Under the pieces are notes generated by a model. The model had not been told where the DNA came from. It did no database searches and worked only from the letters and a program-made list of their open reading frames with translations. Shown in pieces: positions 7,680 through 17,790 of a DNA stretch of 64,000 nucleotides; the stretch's first letter is position 1; every line of letters starts with the position of its first letter. Source of the stretch: Flavobacterium sp. (GTDB taxonomy: Bacteria > Bacteroidota > Bacteroidia > Flavobacteriales > Flavobacteriaceae); the NCBI RefSeq assembly GCF_024710485.1, contig NZ_JANJUQ010000033.1:1-64000 (forward strand). The letters run 5' to 3'. Made by a program: the position numbers and the translations under genes.

Positions 7680-9116
7680 TTATTTATTAATTACGGCTAA
7701 AATTTCATTCAAACTCGGCGTTACCAAATCTACTATCGGTTTCGGATACAACCCGAAGAACAGTAAGAACGCTATAATCGCTACAAAAGTTATAGCTTCG
7801 TTAGTGGTAACTTCGGCAAATACTTTGGTGTTGGTTTCGCCCAGCATTACGTTTTGGAACATCTTCAGCATATAGTAAGCTCCCAAAATAATGGTAGTTC
7901 CACCCAAAACAGCGTACCAAATATTCACCTGACTTAAACTGTACAACACAGTAAATTCTCCTACGAAGTTAAAGGTTCCGGGTAAAGCCACGGAGGCCAA
8001 AACCAAAATCATAAACATCGAAGTGAATTGAGGCGTTTGCGAACGAATCCCGCCTAAATCGGCTATCGTTCTGGTTTCGTATCTTCTGTAAATCACTTCA
8101 GCAGCGAAGAACAAGCCAACAATTACAAAACCGTGCGCAATCATTTGTGAAACCGCACCGCTTAATCCGTCAAGCGTTAAAGTATAACAACCGGCGGCAA
8201 TTAAACCAACGTGTGCTAATGACGAATAAGCCAATAATTTTTTCAAATCTTTTTGACGTAAAGCCACTACAGAACCATAAATCACACCGGCTATACTCAA
8301 TCCGATTAGAATCGGCATATAGGTTTTAGCAGCACTTGGCGCAATAGGCAATTGCCAACGGATAACGCTGTACAATCCCATTTTCAGCATGATACCGGAT
8401 AAAAGCATCGTTCCAACGGTTGGAGCTTTTTGGTATACTTTGGCCTGCCAAGTGTGGAAAGGAATAATCGGTATTTTAATGGCATAAGCCAAGAAGAAAG
8501 CAAAGAAAATCCAACATTCTTCAGCAGCGGATAACTCTAATTGGTATAAATCTTCTAAAAGGAAACTGCCCGCTTTGGCATACAAATAAGCAAAAGCAAT
8601 CAACATAAACAAAGAACCTCCCAAAGTATAGATGAAGAATTTCACCACGGCTTTTTTGCGTTCTTCAGCATCACCGTTACCCCAAATTAAGGCGATAAAG
8701 TAAATCGGAATCAAAGCCAATTCCCAGAAGATATAGTATAACAAACCATCTGCAGCCAAGAAAGTACCGGTCATGGCAAACGACATGAACAACACTAAGG
8801 CGTAGAAGTTTTTACTGTTATTAAAACTATTTCCAAATGAAGAAAATACAATTAAGGGTGTCAAAGCGGTGGTCAATAAAACCATGGCCATAGATAAGCC
8901 GTCGGCTTTGAATGCTAAGGTTACTTTCGGATTGGCAATCCATTCTCCAATAAAACTGATATGGGTGCCTTGACTCATTAAGTTTAACAAATACAATGAC
9001 AATCCTAAAGCACCCAAACTAAATACCAAGGCCACTTTTGAAGCTAATTTATCTCCGGCAAAAAACGTAGCAATCGAACCAATTAGCAGTAATAATAATA
9101 TAGTAGTTACATCCAT
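7680..9116 (-). CDS. nuoM: NADH-quinone oxidoreductase subunit M
   Basis: Antiporter-like proton-pumping subunit of complex I, 478 residues from the chosen ATG at 9114-9116 (MDVTTILLLLL). An upstream in-frame Met at 9174-9176 would overlap nuoL by about 50 bp and add a non-homologous, poorly conserved extension, so it is rejected. Conserved helices include FWELALIPIYFIALIWG and FHTWQAKVYQKAPTVGTM. 10 bp after nuoL and 4 bp before nuoN. Confidence 0.97.
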   Translation of the reverse strand: MDVTTILLLLLIGSIATFFAGDKLASKVALVFSLGALGLSLYLLNLMSQGTHISFIGEWIANPKVTLAFKADGLSMAMVLLTTALTPLIVFSSFGNSFNNSKNFYALVLFMSFAMTGTFLAADGLLYYIFWELALIPIYFIALIWGNGDAEERKKAVVKFFIYTLGGSLFMLIAFAYLYAKAGSFLLEDLYQLELSAAEECWIFFAFFLAYAIKIPIIPFHTWQAKVYQKAPTVGTMLLSGIMLKMGLYSVIRWQLPIAPSAAKTYMPILIGLSIAGVIYGSVVALRQKDLKKLLAYSSLAHVGLIAAGCYTLTLDGLSGAVSQMIAHGFVIVGLFFAAEVIYRRYETRTIADLGGIRSQTPQFTSMFMILVLASVALPGTFNFVGEFTVLYSLSQVNIWYAVLGGTTIILGAYYMLKMFQNVMLGETNTKVFAEVTTNEAITFVAIIAFLLFFGLYPKPIVDLVTPSLNEILAVINK

Positions 9117-9126
9117 TATGTAAAAA

Positions 9127-11004
9127 TTATTGAGCGATAAATAAATAAGTGATGATGGCACAAATACCCAGTACAAAAACGAAAAGATACAATCCGATGT
9201 TTCCGTTGTGTAACTTCTTGCCTTGCGTTCCGATGCCGTTGGCTAAGGTTCCGAAGCTGAAAACCACTTTGCCTAAAGCCGGTTCCAAAGTCGTACGGAA
9301 GAAATTAGCCAATCCGTTGATCGGTTTTACGATTAAGAAGGTGTAAAATTCGTCCACATAATATTTGTTGTAAACTGTTTTGTTGAAGCCACTGATATCC
9401 GCATCTTCTTTCGGTACAAAGCCACCTTTGATGTATTTGGCATTTGCCCAAATAATCCCAACGATAGCACCGGCTAAAGCAATACCCATCAACATAAATT
9501 CTTGCGTGCCTAAATGGTGCGCTTCGTGTTTGGCTACTAAAATCGGTTCCAAGAAATGGTTTAACCACATGCTGCCCGGTAGGTTAATAGCACCGCCAAT
9601 AACGGCTAAAACTGCCAAGATGATTAATGGAATCGTGATTAAACGCGGACTTTCATGTAAGTGGTGTTTTTGTTCCTCGGTACCTCTGAATTCTTTGAAG
9701 AATGTTAGGTACATCAATCGGAACATATAGAAAGCAGTCATAATTGAAGCAATCGAAGCCACTACCCATAATACTTTATTGTGTTCAAAAGCCACCATCA
9801 GGATTTCATCTTTAGACCAGAATCCGGCAAACGGGAAAATACCCGCAATGGCTAAGGTAGAAATCATCATCGTCCAGAAAGTGATTGGCATCGCTTTGCG
9901 CAAACCACCCATTTTTCGCATGTCTTGTTCGCCGTGCAAGCCGTGAATAACCGAACCCGAACCTAAGAACAAACAAGCTTTAAAGAATGCGTGAGTAATT
10001 ACGTGGAAGACCGCTACCGTGTACGCGCCAAGCCCTAAAGCCAAAAACATTAGTCCCAATTGGGAAACGGTAGAGTAGGCCAAGACTTTTTTGATATCAT
10101 TTTGTAGTAATCCAATAGAAGCGGCCACTAAAGCCGTGGCGGCTCCAACAATAGCGATGATATTTTGAATATCCGGTGTTAAATCGAATAAGAAGTTCAT
10201 GCGCGTTACCATAAAGATACCGGCGGTAACCATCGTCGCGGCGTGAATTAATGCAGAAACCGGTGTTGGTCCGGCCATCGCATCCGGTAACCATGTGTAC
10301 AATGGTAATTGCGCTGATTTTCCGGTAGCACCGATAAACAAGCACAAAGCCGCTAGACCTAATAAAGCAGAATCAGCATTACCGGCTGTTAACGCCGTTT
10401 TGATTTCGTTGTAGTTTAAAGTGGAGAACATCGCTCCCAAAATGAACATGCCAACTAAGAAACCTAAATCTCCTATACGGTTCATGATGAAGGCTTTTTT
10501 TGCCGCATCGTTGTATGGTTGGTTTTTGTACCAGAATCCGATTAACAAATACGAACACAATCCAACGCCTTCCCAACCGATGAACATCACCAACAAGTTG
10601 CTACCGATAACCAACGTAATCATAAAGAAAACGAATAGGTTTAAGTAAGCAAAGAACTTGTGCATGTTCTCGTCATCGTGCATATAGCTGATAGAGTAGA
10701 GGTGAATTAACGAACCGATTCCGGTTACGAACAACAACCACAATAAGGACAATTGGTCTAATAAAATGCCGAAGTCTAATTTGAAATTACTCACCTGAAT
10801 CCAATCGAATAAAGCAATTTCGAACGGTTTTCCGTTTTGGGTCAATTGGGCAAAAAAGCAAATGCTCAATAAGAACGAAACTACTACAGTCAGCGTTCCT
10901 ATGGCGCCCGATACGTTTCGGCTTACTTTATTGCCAAAGAAAATATTGAAAAGAAATCCAACAAATGGAGATAAGAGTAATACTAAAGCTAAATTTGTTT
11001 CCAT
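9127..11004 (-). CDS. nuoL: NADH-quinone oxidoreductase subunit L
   Basis: A 625-residue antiporter-like subunit at the far end of the complex I membrane arm. It carries the characteristic long C-terminal amphipathic lateral helix region followed by a last membrane helix (the end reads LFVFVLGICAIITYLF). Conserved stretches such as GWEGVGLCSYLLIGFW and PLYTWLPDAMAGPTPVSALI are visible. 6 bp downstream of nuoK. Length is normal for the family. Confidence 0.98.
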   Translation of the reverse strand: METNLALVLLLSPFVGFLFNIFFGNKVSRNVSGAIGTLTVVVSFLLSICFFAQLTQNGKPFEIALFDWIQVSNFKLDFGILLDQLSLLWLLFVTGIGSLIHLYSISYMHDDENMHKFFAYLNLFVFFMITLVIGSNLLVMFIGWEGVGLCSYLLIGFWYKNQPYNDAAKKAFIMNRIGDLGFLVGMFILGAMFSTLNYNEIKTALTAGNADSALLGLAALCLFIGATGKSAQLPLYTWLPDAMAGPTPVSALIHAATMVTAGIFMVTRMNFLFDLTPDIQNIIAIVGAATALVAASIGLLQNDIKKVLAYSTVSQLGLMFLALGLGAYTVAVFHVITHAFFKACLFLGSGSVIHGLHGEQDMRKMGGLRKAMPITFWTMMISTLAIAGIFPFAGFWSKDEILMVAFEHNKVLWVVASIASIMTAFYMFRLMYLTFFKEFRGTEEQKHHLHESPRLITIPLIILAVLAVIGGAINLPGSMWLNHFLEPILVAKHEAHHLGTQEFMLMGIALAGAIVGIIWANAKYIKGGFVPKEDADISGFNKTVYNKYYVDEFYTFLIVKPINGLANFFRTTLEPALGKVVFSFGTLANGIGTQGKKLHNGNIGLYLFVFVLGICAIITYLFIAQ

Positions 11005-11010
11005 TCCCGA

Positions 11011-11331
11011 TTATCCTTTTAAATTCTTTAAATTATCAATATCAATCGATCCTATGTTGCGGAATACCGAAACTAGGATGGCCAATCCAACCGCTACTTC
11101 TGCTGCGGCAACTGCCATCGAGAAGAATACAAATACTTGTCCTTCGGCGTCCTGATGATATGTTGAAAAAGCTACAAACAATAAGTTTACTGCATTCAAC
11201 ATGATTTCAATAGACATGAAAACGATGATGGCATTTCGGCGGTACAACACTCCAAAAACCCCGATACAAAACAAAAGTACCGAAAGGAAGATGTAGTTTT
11301 CTATTCCTATTTGATTTAAAATATTGTTCAT
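11011..11331 (-). CDS. nuoK: NADH-quinone oxidoreductase subunit K
   Basis: A 106-residue protein with three membrane helices, the normal size for NuoK. It contains the conserved buried glutamates of the proton path ([13 protein letters not shown] near 40 and [11 protein letters not shown] near 75). Its start overlaps the nuoJ stop by 1 bp, indicating translational coupling. Confidence 0.97.
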   Translation of the reverse strand: MNNILNQIGIENYIFLSVLLFCIGVFGVLYRRNAIIVFMSIEIMLNAVNLLFVAFSTYHQDAEGQVFVFFSMAVAAAEVAVGLAILVSVFRNIGSIDIDNLKNLKG

Positions 11332-11846
11332 TATTTTTTCTCCGTATTTTCTTTTTTAGACAATAAAACCACACCAATCATGGCCGCCAACAATAAGATG
11401 GAAGCAAATTCGAATGGCACCATGTATTCGTTCAATAATATTTTACCAAGAGTTTTAATCGATTGGAAATCTTCGCCCGAAGTATCGTATTCGCCCATGA
11501 TGGTTTTCGAATTGATAAAGATGGTTACCAAAACGATACTCATCAAGATGAAAACCACTATAGCACCTAATCGGGTAATGCGCGGTTTGTGGACTTCGTT
11601 TTCCTTATTCAAATTCATCAACATGATGGTAAACAGGAAAAGCACCATAATCGCTCCCGAATACACTATAATGTGTACGATGGCCAAAAACTGTGCGTTA
11701 AACAACAAGTAGTGACCGCCAATGGAAAAGAAACAAAGTACAAGGTAAATCGCACTGTGAATCGGGTTTTTACTGTAAATGGTTAAAAACGCCGTGGCCA
11801 ATGTAATGGCTGCTAAAAAGTAGAAGGTAATTAATATAGGCGACAT
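11331..11846 (-). CDS. nuoJ: NADH-quinone oxidoreductase subunit J
   Basis: A 171-residue protein with five predicted membrane helices. The NuoJ pattern [23 protein letters not shown] and the [16 protein letters not shown] helix (the pi-bulge helix of complex I) are clear. Its ends overlap nuoI and nuoK by 1 bp each. The last residues (KKENTEKK) are a charged cytoplasmic tail. Confidence 0.97.
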   Translation of the reverse strand: MSPILITFYFLAAITLATAFLTIYSKNPIHSAIYLVLCFFSIGGHYLLFNAQFLAIVHIIVYSGAIMVLFLFTIMLMNLNKENEVHKPRITRLGAIVVFILMSIVLVTIFINSKTIMGEYDTSGEDFQSIKTLGKILLNEYMVPFEFASILLLAAMIGVVLLSKKENTEKK

Positions 11847-12397
11847 TAGTTAGCGTTTTTAAGTTGAGTATTCTTGATAGCCATTTCCAACGGCATCACC
11901 AATTTGTCTTTTCCGAAAATAAAGTCTTCACGGTCGTATTGCGCCGGAACTAATTCTTTAGAAATGGTTAGGTAAATAGCGTCTTTCGGACAAGCTTCTT
12001 CGCACAAACCGCAGAAAATACATCGCAACATATTGATTTCGTAGATTTCGGCGTATTTCTCTTCGCGGTACAAATGCTCTTCACCTTTTTTACGCTCGGC
12101 AGCCTTCATAGTGATGGCTTCAGCCGGACAAGACAAAGCACATAATCCGCAGGCGGTACAGTTTTCACGACCTTGTTCATCCCGTTTCAACATGTGACGA
12201 CCGCGGTACACCGGACTGAAAGTACGTACCTGCTCCGGATAATGAATCGTAGCTTTTTTACGGAAGAAGTGTTTAATGGTTATGAGTAAGCCTTTTACGA
12301 TGGCCACCAAATAAAGTCGCTCCAAGAACGTCATTTCCTTATTGGAAACCTGCTTCTTTTTTCCGGAAAGCGATATATTTTGTATTGCTGTTGACAT
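11846..12397 (-). CDS. nuoI: NADH-quinone oxidoreductase subunit I, two [4Fe-4S] ferredoxin-like
   Basis: The 183-residue protein carries two CxxCxxCxxxCP motifs (CTACGLCALSCP and CIFCGLCEEACP) that bind clusters N6a and N6b on the electron path between NuoG and NuoB. The N-terminal about 45 residues form the membrane-associating amphipathic region. 6 bp after nuoH and overlapping nuoJ by 1 bp. Confidence 0.98.
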   Translation of the reverse strand: MSTAIQNISLSGKKKQVSNKEMTFLERLYLVAIVKGLLITIKHFFRKKATIHYPEQVRTFSPVYRGRHMLKRDEQGRENCTACGLCALSCPAEAITMKAAERKKGEEHLYREEKYAEIYEINMLRCIFCGLCEEACPKDAIYLTISKELVPAQYDREDFIFGKDKLVMPLEMAIKNTQLKNAN

Positions 12398-12403
12398 AGT
12401 TTC

Positions 12404-13435
12404 TTATTTAAAAGCTAAAATGCAAATTCCTGTTATTACGATGTTTACGATAGAAAGCGGAATTAATACCTTCCAACCTAAGTGCATCAATTGATCATAT
12501 CTGAAACGCGGGATGGTCCAACGTACCCACATATAGAAGAAAATGAAGAAACAGATTTTAATGAATAAAACTGCAATTCCCAATAAGTTTGCGGTATTCA
12601 CACCAACGTTATCAATCATCCATTGCATACCCGGATAGTTGTAACCTCCGAAGTACAAGATGGCTAAAATGGCAGAGGAGATGAACATGTTAGCATACTC
12701 GGCAAACAAATAGAAGCCCATTTTCATGGATGAATATTCAGTGTGGTAACCACCAATCAACTCCGATTCACATTCGGCTAAGTCGAATGGCGTTCTGTTA
12801 GTTTCAGCGAAAGCACAGATTAAGAAGATTAAGAATCCTACCGGTTGGTAGAATACATTCCAGTTCATACCGGCTTGTTGTTCCGAGATTTCTTTCAAGC
12901 TCAAGGTTCCGGTCATCATCAGCAAAGCAATCATCGATAATCCCATAGCTACTTCATAAGAAACCATTTGGGAAGCAGCACGTACGGCACTCATCAACGA
13001 GAACTTATTATTAGAAGCCCAGCCTCCAATCATGATGCCATACACACCAACAGAAATCACTCCGAAAACGTACAATAAAGCCACATCCACATCAGTGGCT
13101 TGTAACTCTACGGTTCTCCCGAAGATTTCCAGTTGATCGCCCCAAGGAATTACGGCACTGGTCATTAAGGCCGTACTCATCGCAATGGCGGGACCGACAA
13201 AGAATAAAAATTTGTTAGGTGTATTCGGTTCGAATTCTTCTTTAGCAAACAATTTCATACCGTCGGCCAAAGGTTGTAATAAACCACCCCAACCGGCGCG
13301 GTTCGGGCCTACACGGTCTTGCAAATAAGCAGCTACTTTACGTTCCGCCCAAGTAGAATACATCGCCATAATCATGGTAATGGCGAATACGGTTACAATA
13401 ACCACACTCTTTTCTATGATGAAAGCACTATCCAT
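12404..13435 (-). CDS. nuoH: NADH-quinone oxidoreductase subunit H
   Basis: The 343-residue membrane subunit forms much of the quinone channel where the peripheral and membrane arms meet. It has about eight helices and the conserved loops WAERKVAAYLQDRVGPNRAG (N-terminal) and FDLAECESELIGGYHTEYS (acidic proton-input loop). Its start codon lies inside the nuoG 3' end (8-bp overlap). Confidence 0.98.
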   Translation of the reverse strand: MDSAFIIEKSVVIVTVFAITMIMAMYSTWAERKVAAYLQDRVGPNRAGWGGLLQPLADGMKLFAKEEFEPNTPNKFLFFVGPAIAMSTALMTSAVIPWGDQLEIFGRTVELQATDVDVALLYVFGVISVGVYGIMIGGWASNNKFSLMSAVRAASQMVSYEVAMGLSMIALLMMTGTLSLKEISEQQAGMNWNVFYQPVGFLIFLICAFAETNRTPFDLAECESELIGGYHTEYSSMKMGFYLFAEYANMFISSAILAILYFGGYNYPGMQWMIDNVGVNTANLLGIAVLFIKICFFIFFYMWVRWTIPRFRYDQLMHLGWKVLIPLSIVNIVITGICILAFK

Positions 13436-14483
13436 TATTCTTAGTGTTTATGGGGTTACCATCAATTTTTTCATTGTAATCGATTTCGGCCATACTGATT
13501 TTTTTTCGGTCGATATCACGTCCCATCAAAATGCCTTTTTCGGTTTCAATAACCACTTTTTCGGTAGTATTGTATTTTTTGTTTTGGTTGATTACCGAAT
13601 CTTTCTCGAATTGACGAGGACCTTCGATAACCCAATCCGCAACGTCTTTTTTGTCGAAACGACAAGTGTTACAGATGAAATCTTCTACTTCGTGGTATTC
13701 ATCTTTGCGAGCCGTTACTCTCTGAATTTCGTTACCGAACATCCAAAGTGTAGTTTTTCCGCAACAACCCGGCGTAGTACATTCTCTGTGTGCATTGAAC
13801 GGTTTGTTGAACCAAACTCTCGATTTGAATCGGAATGTTTTATCTGTCAAAGCACCTACCGGACATACATCAATCATATTTCCGGAGAATTCGTTGTCGA
13901 TAGCCGCTGAAACACAAGTTGAAATTTGAGAGTGGTCACCGCGATTCAAAACACCGTGAACACGTTTGTCGGTTAATTGATCGGCTACTTCCACACAACG
14001 TTGACAAACGATACAACGGTTCATGTGCAATTGGATGTATGGACCGATATCTTCCGGTTCGAACGTTCTCTTTTCTTCCACAAAACGCTGTTGCAGTTTG
14101 CCGTGTTCGAAACTCAAATTTTGCAAATCACATTCGCCTGCCTGGTCACAAACCGGACAATCGAGTGGGTGATTGATCAAAAGGAATTCGGTTACGGCTT
14201 TGCGCGCTTCTTTCACGCGGTCAGACGATTTGCTGGCCACTTCCATACCATCTTGACAACCTGTTACACAAGAGGCCACCAATTTCGGCATCGGACGCGG
14301 ATCGGCTTCGCTACCTTTAGTAACGTCTACCAAACAACAACGGCATTTACCGCCGGTTCCTTTTAATTTAGAATAATAGCACATGGCTGGCGGAACAGAT
14401 TCTCCGCCAATCATACGAGCAGCTTGCAGGATGGTGGTTCCCGGGGCTACTTCAATTTCTTGACCGTCTATGGTTACTTTCAT
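13428..14483 (-). CDS. nuoG: Short NuoG: iron-sulfur part only, no molybdopterin fold
   Basis: At 351 residues it is far shorter than the about 800-900-residue NuoG of proteobacteria. In order: a [2Fe-2S] ferredoxin domain (Cys35, Cys47, Cys50, Cys72 region), the HxxxCxxCxxxxxC cluster (HPLDCPVCDQAGEC), a CxxCxxC...CP ferredoxin site (CIVCQRC and VCPVGAL), and a final Cys-rich stretch (CTTPGCC then CNTC) that resembles the start of the Fe4S4 molybdopterin-oxidoreductase domain. It ends with a charged tail. Truncated NuoG of this size is known in Flavobacteria, so this is a lineage form, not a broken gene. It overlaps nuoH by 8 bp. Confidence 0.93.
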   Translation of the reverse strand: MKVTIDGQEIEVAPGTTILQAARMIGGESVPPAMCYYSKLKGTGGKCRCCLVDVTKGSEADPRPMPKLVASCVTGCQDGMEVASKSSDRVKEARKAVTEFLLINHPLDCPVCDQAGECDLQNLSFEHGKLQQRFVEEKRTFEPEDIGPYIQLHMNRCIVCQRCVEVADQLTDKRVHGVLNRGDHSQISTCVSAAIDNEFSGNMIDVCPVGALTDKTFRFKSRVWFNKPFNAHRECTTPGCCGKTTLWMFGNEIQRVTARKDEYHEVEDFICNTCRFDKKDVADWVIEGPRQFEKDSVINQNKKYNTTEKVVIETEKGILMGRDIDRKKISMAEIDYNEKIDGNPINTKNNG

Positions 14484-14562
14484 ACCAATATAGCACTCCT
14501 ACGGAGTTTTTATTAATTGTTTTCAGGTTTTAAGTTTATGCCTTGTGGGTTTAAACTTTATT

Positions 14563-15930
14563 TTAAACTTCTTGTTTGCCCACCAAATGCCTTACCTTTT
14601 CAAAAGGTTCGTGTACAAAGTGGTCTCTGTTTTTTACTTTTTCAGGGAAACGAATGTGGTATTCAAACTCGTCTCTAAAGTGACGAATGGCTGCTGCCAC
14701 CGGCCATGAAGCCGCATCGCCCAGCGGACAAATCGTATTGCCTTCTATTTTAGATTGGATGCTCCACAACAATTCGATATCTTCTTCGCGTCCTTGACCG
14801 TTTTCAATTCTCCACAATACTTTTTCCAACCAACCCGTTCCTTCACGACATGGCGTACATTGACCGCAACTTTCATGGTGGTAAAAACGAGAGAAATTCC
14901 ACGTATTGCGAACGATACAAGCTCGGTCGTCATACACGATAAATCCGCCAGAACCTAACATCGAACCGGTAGCGAAACCACCATCGGATAAACTTTCGTA
15001 AGTCATCAAACGGTCTTCGCCTGCGGCTGTTTTGTAGATTAAGTTAGCGGGTAAAATCGGTACCGAAGAACCTCCTGGCACTAAAGCTTTTAAAGGTCTA
15101 TCGGTTTGCATTCCGCCACAGTATTCGTCCGAATTCATGAATTCGTATACCGATAATCCTAATTCGATTTCGTAAACGCCTTGATTTTTAATGTTTCCGG
15201 AAGCAGAAATCAATTTTGTTCCGGTAGAACGTCCGATACCTATAGCGGCGTAATCTGCACCCGAATTGTTTACTATCCAAGGCACTGCAGAAATGGTTTC
15301 CACGTTATTCACCACGGTTGGATTTTGCCACAAACCTTGTACGGCAGGGAATGGTGGTTTCAAACGAGGATTCCCTCGGTTACCTTCCAAACTTTCAATC
15401 AAAGCCGTTTCTTCACCACAGATGTAAGCACCGCCTCCGATTTGAACGTACAGGTCTAAATCGTAACCCGAACCTAATATATTTTTACCCAACCAACCGG
15501 CAGCTTTGGCCTCGGCTATGGCTCTTTCTAAAATTTTGTACACCCACATGTATTCTCCGCGGATGTAGATGTAAGACAAATTAGCCCCTAAGGCATAACT
15601 TGATACAATCATTCCTTCGATTAGTAAGTGCGGAATGTATTCCATCAGGAAACGGTCTTTGAAAGTACCCGGTTCCGATTCGTCGGCATTGCAGACCAAA
15701 TGTCTTGGCTTGCCCGATTTTTTATCGATGAAACTCCATTTCATTCCGGCAGGGAAACCTGCACCACCACGACCGCGTAATCCGGAAGTTTTTACTTCTT
15801 CGACTACGTCATCGGGCGTCATTTTTTTCAAGGCTTTTTCAACTGAAGCGTAACCGCCTTCTCTGCGGTATACTTCATAGGTTTTAATCCCCGGAACATT
15901 GATTTTGTCTAATAATATTTTTCTTCCCAT
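14563..15930 (-). CDS. nuoF: NADH-quinone oxidoreductase subunit F, NADH/FMN site
   Basis: The 455-residue protein is the NADH dehydrogenase module with FMN. It shows the nucleotide-binding GRGGAGFPAG at 53-62, the FMN region GAYICGEETALIESLEG, and the N3 [4Fe-4S] ligands ESCGQCTPCREG near 352-363 plus a distant Cys in NTICPLGDA near 399. It accepts hydride from NADH and passes electrons to NuoE/NuoG. 4 bp after nuoE; a 79-bp spacer follows before nuoG. Confidence 0.98.
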   Translation of the reverse strand: MGRKILLDKINVPGIKTYEVYRREGGYASVEKALKKMTPDDVVEEVKTSGLRGRGGAGFPAGMKWSFIDKKSGKPRHLVCNADESEPGTFKDRFLMEYIPHLLIEGMIVSSYALGANLSYIYIRGEYMWVYKILERAIAEAKAAGWLGKNILGSGYDLDLYVQIGGGAYICGEETALIESLEGNRGNPRLKPPFPAVQGLWQNPTVVNNVETISAVPWIVNNSGADYAAIGIGRSTGTKLISASGNIKNQGVYEIELGLSVYEFMNSDEYCGGMQTDRPLKALVPGGSSVPILPANLIYKTAAGEDRLMTYESLSDGGFATGSMLGSGGFIVYDDRACIVRNTWNFSRFYHHESCGQCTPCREGTGWLEKVLWRIENGQGREEDIELLWSIQSKIEGNTICPLGDAASWPVAAAIRHFRDEFEYHIRFPEKVKNRDHFVHEPFEKVRHLVGKQEV

Positions 15931-15934
15931 GATA

Positions 15935-16465
15935 TTATTTATCGTGTAAAGTGATTTTTCCGTCTTTGCAATCCTGAATCAACTGATCCACTTTTTCTTT
16001 CGTCAAATGTTCTTGGTAGAAATCGCCCAACTGCATCATTGGCGCGTAGCCACAAGCACCTAAACATTCTACACCGCGTACTTCAAACAAGCCGTCTGCT
16101 GTAGGTTCGCCTACTTTTACGCCTAATTTAGCACAGGTGTAATCCATCAGGTCTTCTACGCCGTTTTGACAACAGGGTGAAGTTTGGCAAAACTCAAACA
16201 TGTATTTCCCGATAGGTCTTTGGTTGAACATGGTATAAAAGGTAACCACTTCGTATACTTCTATAGGCAATATTTCTAAAATCTCTGCGACTTTGTTTTG
16301 CAGCTCGATGCTTAACCAGTTGTCGTGGGCATCTTGTACTTCGTGCAAAACCGGTAACAAAGCAGATTTCTTTTTATCGGCAGGATAATGACTGATGAGT
16401 TCATTGATGCGAGCCATCAACGGTTCAGTAATATTGATCTCTTGTTTGATGTGTGATCTTTCCAT
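15935..16465 (-). CDS. nuoE: NADH-quinone oxidoreductase subunit E, thioredoxin-like [2Fe-2S]
   Basis: The 176-residue protein has a helical N-terminus and a thioredoxin-like [2Fe-2S] domain with ligands in CQTSPC and CLGAC, the N1a cluster of complex I. It partners NuoF. Its start is directly preceded by a short repeat leader (16473-16501) that is shared in sequence with the leaders of nuoB and asnS. Confidence 0.97.
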   Translation of the reverse strand: MERSHIKQEINITEPLMARINELISHYPADKKKSALLPVLHEVQDAHDNWLSIELQNKVAEILEILPIEVYEVVTFYTMFNQRPIGKYMFEFCQTSPCCQNGVEDLMDYTCAKLGVKVGEPTADGLFEVRGVECLGACGYAPMMQLGDFYQEHLTKEKVDQLIQDCKDGKITLHDK

Positions 16466-16472
16466 TTTAATG

Positions 16473-16540
16473 TTAGATATTAAATTTTAGATAATAGATG
16501 GTTTAAATCTGCTTTCTAAAATCTGTATTCTGCAATCTTT
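16473..16540 (-). repeat. Short-repeat leader before nuoE
   Basis: The nuoD-nuoE spacer is built from degenerate short repeats. TTAGATATTAAATTTTAGAT lies within 15 bp of the nuoE start, and further up are several TCTG-containing units (AAATCTG...AAAATCTG...TTCTG). Similar sequence precedes nuoB (18986-19008) and asnS (54588-54618). Confidence 0.5.
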
Positions 16541-16545
16541 TTTCT

Positions 16546-17790
16546 TTAGGCGTCTAATTCGCCGGCAATTACATTTAAACTTGACAAAATAACGATAGCG
16601 TCTGATAGCATTCCGCCTTTGATGAGTTCAGTGTAGGCTTGGTAATAGATATAACAAGGTCTTCTGAATTTCAAGCGATAAGGTGTTCTGCTACCGTCGG
16701 AAATCAGGTAGAATCCTAATTCTCCGTTTCCGCCTTCTACAGCATGATAAACTTCGTCTACCGGAACAGGTACTTCTCCCATCACAATTTTGAAGTGATA
16801 GATTAAGCTTTCCATGTTGGTGTATACGTCTTCTTTCGGTGGTAAATAATAATCCGGAACATCGGCGTGAATTGGACCTTCCGGCAATTTCGCTAAAGCT
16901 TGTTTGATGATCCGTAAACTTTCCCATACTTCGGCATTACGCACACAAAAACGATCGTAAGTGTCTCCTGATTTTCCAACCGGAATGTCGAACTCGAAAT
17001 CTTCATAAGAAGAATACGGTGCGGCTTTGCGTACGTCGTAGTCAATACCGGCGGCACGTAAATTAGGACCGGTAAATCCGTACTGCATCGCTTTTTCTGC
17101 TGAAATTGGACCTACATTTACCGTTCTGTCGATAAAGATTCGGTTTCTTTCGAATAGGTTTTCAAATTCTTTCCAAGCAACCGGAAATTCTTCAAGGAAA
17201 GTATTTAATTTTTTGAAGGCTTCGTCAGACCATTCTCTTTCGAATCCACCGATTCTTCCCATATTGGTCGTTAATCGGGCACCACAAATTTCTTCGTATA
17301 TTTCGTATATTTTTTCTCTGAATTGAAACACGTACAAGAAACCGGTATAAGCTCCGGTATCTACACCTAAAATGGAATTACAGATTAAGTGGTCAGCAAT
17401 ACGTGCTAATTCCATTACCACAACTCTTAAGTATTGGGCACGTTTCGGTACTTCAATCTTTAAAAGTTTTTCCACAGTCATCCACCAAGCCATATTGTTG
17501 ATAGGCGATGAACAATAGTTCATACGATCGGTCAATACATTGATTTGGTAAAACGGACGGTTTTCGGCAATTTTTTCAAAAGCCCTGTGGATGTAACCTA
17601 CGGTTGGTTCGGCGTCGAGAATTCTTTCTCCGTCCATCAATAAGATGTTTTGGAAAATCCCGTGTGTGGCCGGATGAGTTGGACCAAGGTTTAGTATAGA
17701 GAGCTCGCTTCCGTCTTCATTGCGAGTGTTTTCGATGATTTTAGCATAACGATGCTCCGGTGATAATAATAAATCTGACATATTGTTCAA
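16546..17790 (-). CDS. nuoD: NADH-quinone oxidoreductase subunit D (49 kDa)
   Basis: A 414-residue protein of the hydrogenase-large-subunit-like family that lines the quinone site together with NuoB. GPTHPATHG near residues 37-45 and the C-terminal SLNVIAGELDA are typical. It is a separate gene, not the NuoCD fusion of enterobacteria. A second Met at position 4 (MSDLLLSPEH) is an equally good start. Confidence 0.97.
   Translation of the reverse strand: MNNMSDLLLSPEHRYAKIIENTRNEDGSELSILNLGPTHPATHGIFQNILLMDGERILDAEPTVGYIHRAFEKIAENRPFYQINVLTDRMNYCSSPINNMAWWMTVEKLLKIEVPKRAQYLRVVVMELARIADHLICNSILGVDTGAYTGFLYVFQFREKIYEIYEEICGARLTTNMGRIGGFEREWSDEAFKKLNTFLEEFPVAWKEFENLFERNRIFIDRTVNVGPISAEKAMQYGFTGPNLRAAGIDYDVRKAAPYSSYEDFEFDIPVGKSGDTYDRFCVRNAEVWESLRIIKQALAKLPEGPIHADVPDYYLPPKEDVYTNMESLIYHFKIVMGEVPVPVDEVYHAVEGGNGELGFYLISDGSRTPYRLKFRRPCYIYYQAYTELIKGGMLSDAIVILSSLNVIAGELDA

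Noticed and set aside
13374..13910. Plus-strand open frame of 178 codons opposite nuoH/nuoG
   Set aside because: Antisense to well-conserved complex I genes, Phe/Ser-rich composition, no promoter; a shadow frame.
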